The notes under the pieces: model-generated | What the model was told of the DNA's origin: nothing | Database searches by the model: none | Seen by the model: only the letters and a program-made list of their open reading frames with translations | Position numbers and translations under genes: made by a program | Shown here: positions 6,863 to 11,686 of the stretch, one piece after another | How the letters are laid out: the number at the start of each line of letters is the position of its first letter | Numbering within the stretch: the first letter of the stretch is position 1 | Assembly: GCA_900547025.1 (NCBI GenBank) | Contig: UREZ01000056.1 | Coordinates: 1-11,686, forward strand | Reading direction: 5' to 3' | Length of the DNA stretch: 11,686 nt | Origin: an uncultured Collinsella sp. | Lineage (GTDB): Bacteria > Actinomycetota > Coriobacteriia > Coriobacteriales > Coriobacteriaceae

Positions 6863-7270
6863 CTACGACCGTGCGCCCTCGAGGAAGAAGCGGCGGCTGA
6901 AGTAGTTGTACCAGGTGACGAGGAACGTGGCGATGGCCTTCATGGCCTGGTAGCCGATGCTCAAAAACGTGACGCCCACAAACATGTACAGGTCGTTGAG
7001 GCCCAGGCCGATCACCGACAGGATGGTGAAGATCGTGAACTCGCGCTTGCGGCTCATGCCCTCGCGGTGGTCGAACACGTACTTCATGCTGAGCCAGTAG
7101 TTGACCACGACGGACGTGATAAACGAAACCGTGGTGCTCATCAAAAAGTCGAGGTGGAACAGCTCGACGAGCGCAATGAGCATGCCCCAGTCGATGCCAA
7201 AGGAGATAAGACCCACGACGGCAAACTTGAGGAACTGCTTGGTATGAGGTTGTGCCAGCGCCTTGCGCAC
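6863..7270 (-). CDS. GtrA-family four-helix membrane protein (paralog 1)
   Basis: GtrA-like proteins are small membrane proteins; some help move undecaprenyl-linked sugars across the membrane for O-antigen or teichoic acid glycosylation. The translation shows four hydrophobic helices, starting from QFLKFAVVGLISFGIDWGM. It also has the family signature VNYWLSMKYVF and the RR-x-FLEG ending. GTG 7270 gives 135 residues and aligns (VRKALAQ) with MQKLLAQ in paralog 2. A TTG at 7351 extends the frame by 27 residues, but that part (Cys/Lys/Ser-rich) looks non-coding. The ribosome site is weak (GGATGTGA), so the start is uncertain. The block SMKYVFxHxEGMSRxREF, followed by LSVIGLxLND, is nearly identical to the neighbouring gene, showing a duplication. 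No glycosyltransferase lies nearby to name a substrate. Confidence 0.85.
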   Translation of the reverse strand: MRKALAQPHTKQFLKFAVVGLISFGIDWGMLIALVELFHLDFLMSTTVSFITSVVVNYWLSMKYVFDHREGMSRKREFTIFTILSVIGLGLNDLYMFVGVTFLSIGYQAMKAIATFLVTWYNYFSRRFFLEGARS

Positions 7271-7353
7271 GTAATCACATCCAATGCGTTGATGAATCGA
7301 GCAACGAGATACTTTAGAGCTTTTGCATGGGAAACGTAAGGTCTTTGGCAAGA

Positions 7354-7381
7354 ACTATACGAACTCGCCAAATTTTCAAGA
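7354..7381 (-). promoter_or_regulatory. Candidate promoter for GtrA paralog 1
   Basis: On the minus strand TATAGT (complement of 7354-7359) resembles a -10 box. The nearest -35-like hexamer, TTGAAA (complement of 7374-7379), gives a 14-bp spacer, shorter than usual. It lies within an AT-rich inverted repeat. Weak support. Confidence 0.3.
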
Positions 7382-7407
7382 GCTAATCCGCAAACGTTGA
7401 AAATTTG
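7369..7407. repeat. AT-rich inverted repeat between the GtrA genes
   Basis: CAAATTTTCAA (7369-7379) and TTGAAAATTTG (7397-7407) form a perfect 11-bp inverted repeat with a 17-nt spacer, in an otherwise GC-rich region. It sits about 100 bp upstream of the GtrA paralog 1 start and overlaps its candidate -35. It could be an operator or a structured leader; no T-run marks it as a terminator. Confidence 0.6.
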
Positions 7408-7424
7408 CCCGTAAACGAGCGACA

Positions 7425-7464
7425 CCCACGGACGATGCTGCGCTGAGTGCGCGTCGTCCGTGGG
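7425..7464 (-). terminator. Long GC-rich hairpin after GtrA paralog 2, possible terminator
   Basis: CCCACGGACGA (7425-7435) pairs perfectly with TCGTCCGTGGG (7454-7464); inside, GCGC (7440-7443) pairs with GCGC (7449-7452). It lies 27 bp after the stop codon on the minus strand. The U-tract is nearly absent (TGTCGCTCGTTT follows), so termination may be weak or the hairpin may only protect the mRNA end. Confidence 0.5.
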
Positions 7465-7490
7465 CGCCGTAATGCTGCAGGGGTTTCGAG

Positions 7491-7886
7491 CTATTTTGTC
7501 TCGTCGCCCTCCAGGAAGATCTTTCGGGTCACAAAGTTGTAGACCATGACAAGCGCGGTGGCGCAGATCTTGGCGATATTGGCCTCGAGTCCCAGGCCGG
7601 CGTTGAGGGCCAGCACGATACCGTCGTTGAGTGCCAGACCGATCACGGACAGCACGACAAAGATGATGAACTCGCGGCGGCGGCTCATGCCTTCCTTGTG
7701 CGCAAACACGTACTTCATGCTTGCGAGGTAGTTAAAGATGAGTGAGATGATAAAGCCGCTGGTGTTGGCGATTAGGATGTTGAGGCCCAGACCGTAGTGG
7801 AGCAGATTCATAATGCCAAAGTCGATAACCGTGGCAATGACACCGACGATGCCAAATTTCATGATCTGCGCAAGGAGCTTTTGCAT
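7491..7886 (-). CDS. GtrA-family four-helix membrane protein (paralog 2)
   Basis: Small membrane protein of the same family as its neighbour at 6863-7270. Four hydrophobic helices are visible (IMKFGIVGVIATVIDFGIM, the segment around SGFIISLIFNYL, IIFVVLSVIGLALND, and the segment around ATALVMVYNFVTR). The signature FNYLASMKYVF and the terminal RKIFLEG are present. ATG 7886 follows AAGG at 8-nt spacing and gives 131 residues, matching the family and the paralog. A TTG at 7949 would add 21 residues (AKLAEFVIPAALRRQLKAGT), which read plausibly but lack a usable ribosome site. It lies downstream of fbp on the same strand (gap 15-78 bp depending on the start) and may be co-transcribed with it. Substrate unknown. 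Confidence 0.85.
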   Translation of the reverse strand: MQKLLAQIMKFGIVGVIATVIDFGIMNLLHYGLGLNILIANTSGFIISLIFNYLASMKYVFAHKEGMSRRREFIIFVVLSVIGLALNDGIVLALNAGLGLEANIAKICATALVMVYNFVTRKIFLEGDETK

Positions 7887-7964
7887 GGTACCTGCCTTAA
7901 GCTGGCGCCGAAGCGCCGCGGGGATGACAAACTCAGCAAGTTTAGCCAATCCCCGCGGGTGGTG

Positions 7965-9881
7965 CTAGGCGCGCTCCTCGATAGCACCGTTTCTATATGC
8001 ATCGAGCAGCTGGCGCAGGTCCTGGATTTGGCTGCGAATCTTGGCGCCAGTATCGGTGTCGCTCACCATGCGGCGACGGTCTGCTTGGTCAAAACGGTTG
8101 GTCTCGCTTTCGATGTCCACGTTGCGCGTAAGTGCCTCGGCAACCGTCGTAAAGGCCCGGTGCGACTTGAGGCGGCAGCCGCGCGAGCTCGAGATGAGCG
8201 TATAGCCGGCGATGCCCGTCTTGGGATGGTAAGCGCGGCAGAAGCCGCCATCGATGACCAGCAGCTTGCCCTCGGCGCGGATGGGCTGCTCGCCCTTGGT
8301 GGTTTTAACGGGCGTGTGGCCGTTGATGATGTGTCCGGTCGGCGAACATGCCATGGGCGCGACGCCAAACTCGCGCATGATGTCATCGCAGACCGAGGGC
8401 GACTTGGTAAGCGTAAAGTACGGGTCCATCGGCTCGACCCAGGTGCTCTTATCGGCGATATAGGCGCGCTCAAAGGTACGCACCAGGCGTCCGCTGGCGG
8501 GTGAATTGAAGCCAATCCACAGGTACCACATCCAGTCGAGGGCATCGCGGTCGCCCACGCGCCACGCGCGGCGGGCGATGTGGTCGCAAAAATCGAGATA
8601 ATCGCGGCCAGCGTGCCAGGTGCCCAGGCAGTTCATGCTGCTAAAGGTGCCGTCTTCGTTGAGCGGAACGCAGCCATGGAACAGCAGGTTGCCGTTGGCG
8701 ACCTTGTACATCGAGCCGTGGGAATAGAGGAAATCGATATGGCGATGCAGGTGATCGGCGGTGACAAACTCTGACACGAGCTTGTCGATGATGTGCTGCT
8801 CCTGAGACGTGAGCGTGTAGGGGTCCGCCGGGTCGACGGTGGGGAAGTCGTTGGTCGTGAGCGGCCATACGCTGGCGTCGGCGAGCGTGACCGTGCCGTT
8901 GTCGCGTTCGATCTTGTCGAGTAACAGGCGGTCGGTCATATCGAACTCGGGGTGGCGCTGGATAATCTGGCCCTCGAGCTTAAAGAGCAGCACGTTGATG
9001 GCCTTGATCAGCGGGGTGATGGACTCACCGGCGGTGTAGGTGGCATCGGCAAAGGCGACAAGCTCACGCAGCGAGATGCCGTAATCGTTCTCGAGGATCT
9101 CGTAATTGTCGTAGCGCAGGTTGTTGCGCAACACCGTGGCGATGCAGGCGGGCTCACCGGCCGCAGCGCCCATCCACAGCAGGTCGTGGTTGCCCCACTG
9201 GATGTCGAGTGAATGGTAGGTGAGCAGACGGTCCATAATCTTGGCCGCGCCGCCGCCGCGGTCGAAGATGTCGCCCACCAGGTGCAGGTGGTCGACGGCC
9301 AGGCGCTTGATGAGCGAGGCGAGCGACTCGATAAAGTCGTCGGCGCTGGCGGTCTCCAGGATGGACTCCACGATGCGCTCGTGATAGCGCACGCGATAGT
9401 TGTTCTCGTCCGGGTGCGTGTGCAACAACTCGTCGATGATGTAGGCGTAGTCGCGCGGGATGGCCTTACGCACCTTGGAGCGCGTGTAGCGGCTTGAAAG
9501 TGAGCGCGCGACCATGATGAGCTGGTCAAGCATCGTCTTGTACCAGGTTGGCGAGTCCTCGCGCCGGCTGCGGACCAGGTCGATCTTCTCGCGCGGGTAG
9601 TAGATGAGCGTACACAGCTCGCCCTTTTCGTCAAAGGAGAGCGTGTCGCCAAAGATCTCGTCGACATGTTCGCGCACGACGCCCGAGCAGTTGTTGAGGA
9701 TGTGCATAAAGGCTTCGTACTCACCATGCACGTCGCTCATAAAATGCTCGGTGCCCTTGGGTAGGTTGAGGATTGCCGAGAGGTTGATAATTTCGGTAAA
9801 TGCGGATTGTTCGGTGGGGAACTGTCTCGACAGCAGGCGCAGATACTTGAAGTCTTGCGGGTTGCGATCGAATGCGACCAT
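7965..9881 (-). CDS. fbp: Class III fructose-1,6-bisphosphatase (EC 3.1.3.11)
   Basis: Hydrolyses fructose-1,6-bisphosphate to fructose-6-phosphate and phosphate, the committed step of gluconeogenesis, in the cytoplasm. ATG 9881 follows GGAAGG at 7-nt spacing and gives 638 residues, close to the roughly 640-670 of the Firmicutes-type enzyme; a TTG at 9926 in the same frame has no support. Metallophosphatase motifs are in order: SDVHGEYEAF (Asp50, His52), LVGDIFDRGGG (Asp204, Asp207), WGNHDLLWMG (Asn231, His232, Asp233) and NGHTPVKTTKGEQP near the C-terminus. The N-terminal FKYLRLLSRQFPTEQSA and the GTEHFMSDVHGEY context are typical of class III rather than classes I, II or V. Known members use Mn2+ and respond to phosphoenolpyruvate and AMP. 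The upstream inverted repeat at 9909-9938 may be an operator. Confident. Confidence 0.96.
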   Translation of the reverse strand: MVAFDRNPQDFKYLRLLSRQFPTEQSAFTEIINLSAILNLPKGTEHFMSDVHGEYEAFMHILNNCSGVVREHVDEIFGDTLSFDEKGELCTLIYYPREKIDLVRSRREDSPTWYKTMLDQLIMVARSLSSRYTRSKVRKAIPRDYAYIIDELLHTHPDENNYRVRYHERIVESILETASADDFIESLASLIKRLAVDHLHLVGDIFDRGGGAAKIMDRLLTYHSLDIQWGNHDLLWMGAAAGEPACIATVLRNNLRYDNYEILENDYGISLRELVAFADATYTAGESITPLIKAINVLLFKLEGQIIQRHPEFDMTDRLLLDKIERDNGTVTLADASVWPLTTNDFPTVDPADPYTLTSQEQHIIDKLVSEFVTADHLHRHIDFLYSHGSMYKVANGNLLFHGCVPLNEDGTFSSMNCLGTWHAGRDYLDFCDHIARRAWRVGDRDALDWMWYLWIGFNSPASGRLVRTFERAYIADKSTWVEPMDPYFTLTKSPSVCDDIMREFGVAPMACSPTGHIINGHTPVKTTKGEQPIRAEGKLLVIDGGFCRAYHPKTGIAGYTLISSSRGCRLKSHRAFTTVAEALTRNVDIESETNRFDQADRRRMVSDTDTGAKIRSQIQDLRQLLDAYRNGAIEERA

Positions 9882-9908
9882 GAAACACCTTCCGATATGG
9901 TTGGTAAA

Positions 9909-9938
9909 ACTGATAAACAGCGTCAAACGTTTATCAGT
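9909..9938. promoter_or_regulatory. Candidate operator upstream of fbp (10-bp inverted repeat)
   Basis: ACTGATAAAC (9909-9918) and GTTTATCAGT (9929-9938) are perfect inverted repeats with a 10-nt spacer, an arrangement suited to a dimeric regulator bound on one face of the helix. It starts 28 bp upstream of the fbp ATG and is AT-rich against a GC-rich background. The regulator is unknown. Confidence 0.5.
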
Positions 9939-10031
9939 ATGCGCCGCTTTTGTTTCGATTTTGCGCCAGCGGCTGAATTGTCGGCTGAATGGTTTGGTAA
10001 ATCGATTTAGTGAAGGTAGATGTGTTGGTCG

Positions 10032-10089
10032 GGTGGAGACGACAGAGGGTGTTTTCTCAGATATTTATGCGTCGGGTCGGTGGAGACGA
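10032..10089. repeat. Direct 11-bp repeat GGTGGAGACGA
   Basis: Exact copies at 10032-10042 and 10079-10089, 47 bp apart, each preceded within a few bases by GTCGGGT. Could be paired regulator sites or chance in a G-rich stretch. Confidence 0.45.
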
Positions 10090-10105
10090 TGGTGGTAAAG
10101 ATGTT

Positions 10106-10136
10106 CACTATTTTTGGTTCGATTTGGTAAATAGTG
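10106..10136. repeat. Inverted repeat CACTATTT/AAATAGTG upstream of degV
   Basis: CACTATTT (10106-10113) and AAATAGTG (10129-10136) are perfect 8-bp arms with a 15-nt spacer, about 30 bp upstream of the degV -10 box. One arm overlaps the third TTGGTAAA copy (10124-10131). Confidence 0.45.
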
Positions 10137-10164
10137 GACATATGTACCGCATGTAGGCTCACTG

Positions 10165-10173
10165 TGCGATAAT
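10165..10173 (+). promoter_or_regulatory. Extended -10 promoter of degV
   Basis: TGCGATAAT (10165-10173) is an extended -10 (TGn followed by GATAAT, five of six consensus). No good -35 is seen at 17 bp, which fits an extended -10 promoter. Transcription would start near 10180, giving a leader of about 20 nt with AAGGAG just before the ATG. Confidence 0.5.
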
Positions 10174-10201
10174 TTGCGCAGCAATGAGTAAGGAGCCTCA
10201 T

Positions 10202-11092
10202 ATGAGTGATTTTGTCCTGACCTGTGAATCCGCCGCCGATCGAACCCGTGAGTTCTTTGCGTCGCGCAATATCCCTGTCGTGTGTTTTCATTACGAGATC
10301 GACGATGTTGTCTATACGGACGATCTGTATCAGTCGATTACGCCGGACGAGTTTTTTGCCCAGATTGCCGCGGGCGCCATGCCCAAGACGTCTCAGGTGA
10401 GCGTGGGTGAGTACGAGGAGTTTTGGGAGCCGTTTGTTGCCGAGGGTAAAGACGTGCTGCACCTGACGTTGTCGTCGGGTATTTCGGGCACGTATGGATC
10501 GGCCTGCGTCGCGGCGCAGATGCTTGCGGATCGCTATCCCGAGGGCGGCAAGGTGCGCGTCATCGATTCGCTGGCGGCGTCTTCGGGCTTTGGCCTGTTG
10601 CTGGAATATGCCGCCGATGTGCGCGATAGCGGGGCTTCACTCGACGAGACGGCTGCCTGGATCGAGGAGCACAAGCTCAACCTGCACCACTGGTTCTTCT
10701 CGACCGATCTGTCGAGCTACCTGCGCGGCGGTCGCATTTCGGCCGCGAGCGCGATCATCGGCACGGCGCTTAAGATTTGCCCGCTTATGACGGTCGATTG
10801 CGAAGGTAAGCTGTCGCCACGTGAGAAGATTCGCACTAAGAAGCGCGCGATTTCCGAGATGGCTAAGACCATGATGGCACACGTACAGGACGGTGCAGAT
10901 TATTCGGGTAAGTGCATCATGTCGCAGTCGGCGTGCCGCGAGGATGCCGAGGCCGTTGCGGCGCTGATTGAGGAACAGGTTCCGCAGCTTAAAGGCAAGA
11001 TTGAGATCAATGACATCGGTACTCTGATTGGCTCGCATACCGGACCTGGTACGGTGGCGCTCTTCTTTATGGGCGACAAGCGCGTGGATTAA
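10202..11092 (+). CDS. DegV-family fatty-acid-binding protein (FakB-like)
   Basis: DegV proteins bind a single fatty acid; as FakB they present it to the kinase FakA for phosphorylation and entry into phospholipid synthesis. The chosen ATG 10202 lies 6 nt after AAGGAG (10190-10195) and gives 296 residues, normal for the family; an earlier in-frame ATG at 10184 lacks a ribosome site. Family motifs are seen: TCESAAD near the N-terminus, KTSQVS (62-67), LSSGISGTY (90-98), VIDSLAASSGFG (120-131), LSSYLRGGRISAA (170-182) and IGSHTGPGTVALFF (276-289). It is divergent from fbp, has its own promoter and is followed by a terminator, so it is probably monocistronic. The ligand chain type cannot be read from the sequence. 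Confidence 0.95.
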   Translation: MSDFVLTCESAADRTREFFASRNIPVVCFHYEIDDVVYTDDLYQSITPDEFFAQIAAGAMPKTSQVSVGEYEEFWEPFVAEGKDVLHLTLSSGISGTYGSACVAAQMLADRYPEGGKVRVIDSLAASSGFGLLLEYAADVRDSGASLDETAAWIEEHKLNLHHWFFSTDLSSYLRGGRISAASAIIGTALKICPLMTVDCEGKLSPREKIRTKKRAISEMAKTMMAHVQDGADYSGKCIMSQSACREDAEAVAALIEEQVPQLKGKIEINDIGTLIGSHTGPGTVALFFMGDKRVD

Positions 11093-11133
11093 TTTGCCCC
11101 ATCACGTCGCTGCATGATTGCTCAAACGAAAAC

Positions 11134-11163
11134 GGCCCGCCTCACGTTTGTGGGGCGGGCCTT
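11134..11163. terminator. Bidirectional terminator between degV and the TIM-barrel gene
   Basis: GGCCCGCCTCAC (11134-11145) pairs with GTGGGGCGGGCC (11150-11161), a 12-bp stem with one G-U pair and a GTTT loop. The minus-strand side runs into TTTT (complement of 11129-11132); the plus side has only TTGCTGTTG. It lies 41 bp past degV and 10 bp past the converging gene's stop, so it probably serves both. Confidence 0.8.
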
Positions 11164-11173
11164 GCTGTTGCGG

Positions 11174-11686
11174 CTAGCGTTTCTTTCCGCGGAAGAAAAA
11201 GCCGTGCAGTGACGGCTTGAGGCCGCGGTTGGCGCGATGCTCCTCGACGCGCTCGTGGATCGAAGCGACGCGCTCGATGACTTCGTCGGGAATCGGCACA
11301 TCGGGATTCATGTTCTCGACTTGGCTGACCTCGGCGGCGGCGACCTGGTCGATAATGGGCACGTCGTCGCGCGAGATGACAGGTGTGGCGTCTTCCTTCA
11401 TCTTGCGATAACGCTGCATCATGTCGGTCTGTAGCTGCTGGGCCGAAGGCGGTGTCCAGATGATGGCGTTGGCGCCGGCGGCGATGGTCTCGCGAATGCT
11501 CTCGGGCGTCTTGCCGCCCGGCGCGATAAGCGGCAGGTTGGGATAGTGCTCGCGCAGCTCGCGTAGGACCTGGGGCGTGTTCTTGCCGGCGGCGATGTTG
11601 AGAATCTTGGCTCCAGCGCGCACCTTGGCGTGGGCATCGTCGTCGCAGCGAACGACCGTGGCGATGACGGGGATGTCGGCGATGTT
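11174..11686 (-). CDS. TIM-barrel-like protein of unknown function, 5'-truncated by window edge
   Basis: The frame is open to the right edge (171 codons including stop), so the gene begins outside the window; a GTG at 11623 is only an internal Val. Alternating strand/helix segments are visible: IPVIATVVRCDDD, AGAKILNIAAG, LPLIAPGGKTPESI and AAGANAIIWTPPS, each a beta strand followed by a helix. The last has the Gly/Pro-rich phosphate-cup look of the C-terminal half of an aldolase-type (beta/alpha)8 barrel, of the KDPG-aldolase-like kind. A polar tail of about 80 residues follows and ends in a basic GFFFRGKKR. Enzyme activity cannot be named from this fragment. It converges on degV and shares the hairpin at 11134-11163. 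Confidence 0.8.
   Translation of the reverse strand, partial: NIADIPVIATVVRCDDDAHAKVRAGAKILNIAAGKNTPQVLRELREHYPNLPLIAPGGKTPESIRETIAAGANAIIWTPPSAQQLQTDMMQRYRKMKEDATPVISRDDVPIIDQVAAAEVSQVENMNPDVPIPDEVIERVASIHERVEEHRANRGLKPSLHGFFFRGKKR

Larger units (their letters stand above)
9882..10201. other. Divergent fbp/degV intergenic region
   Basis: This 320-bp gap has no credible gene: overlapping open frames lack ribosome sites and cross the fbp start. It holds the fbp ribosome site, a 10-bp inverted repeat (9909-9938), three copies of TTGGTAAA (9901, 9994, 10124), an 11-bp direct repeat GGTGGAGACGA (10032-10042 and 10079-10089), a CACTATTT/AAATAGTG inverted repeat (10106-10136) and the degV promoter near 10165. 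No clear fbp promoter was recognised. Confidence 0.6.

Noticed and set aside
6764..7339. 191-codon plus-strand open frame opposite GtrA paralog 1
   Set aside because: It passes through the minus-strand terminator hairpin and the antisense of four clear membrane helices.
7797..8504. 235-codon plus-strand open frame opposite GtrA paralog 2 and fbp
   Set aside because: It spans two real minus-strand genes and shows no family motif; treated as a shadow.

Overview
The window looks like a piece of a high-GC, Gram-positive gut actinobacterial chromosome, most likely Collinsella or a close relative in the Coriobacteriia. This rests on the G+C-rich codon use, a class III (Firmicutes-type) fructose-1,6-bisphosphatase, a DegV protein, tandem GtrA proteins and cell-surface DUF4430 proteins with Lys/Ser/Asp spacers. 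It is inferred from the sequence alone; no database was consulted.

Layout. (1) Positions 2-1525 hold the 3' part of an ABC1/UbiB/AarF-family kinase gene, closed by an intrinsic terminator. (2) Positions 1641-1825 hold a cobalamin riboswitch: GGTGCAAGTCC-like core, P6 segment, B12 box, and a 6-bp L5-L13 kissing pair. It leads into a two-gene operon ending at a strong terminator (6725-6762). The first gene encodes a secreted 1268-residue protein with four DUF4430 (transcobalamin-like C-terminal) domains, an about eight-repeat PQQ-type beta-propeller, a Listeria-Bacteroides repeat, a Lys/Ser/Asp spacer and a C-terminal membrane anchor. The second encodes a membrane-anchored protein with one DUF4430 domain. 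(3) On the minus strand lie two paralogous GtrA four-helix membrane protein genes and fbp (class III FBPase). (4) A 320-bp divergent intergenic region carries inverted repeats and three TTGGTAAA copies. (5) A degV-family gene reads rightward and ends in a hairpin shared with the next, convergent gene. (6) The right edge holds the 3' part of a minus-strand TIM-barrel-like protein gene.

The most interesting unit is the riboswitch operon. A cobalamin-sensing RNA directly precedes surface proteins built from domains related to the vertebrate B12 carriers (transcobalamin, intrinsic factor) together with a beta-propeller, the fold used by the Bacteroides B12 lipoprotein BtuG. The simplest reading is a Gram-positive surface system for capturing B12 or other corrinoids, expressed when cobalamin is scarce. 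Riboswitch and domain architecture are visible in the sequence; ligand binding and hand-off to a transporter are inference. No transporter gene lies in the window.
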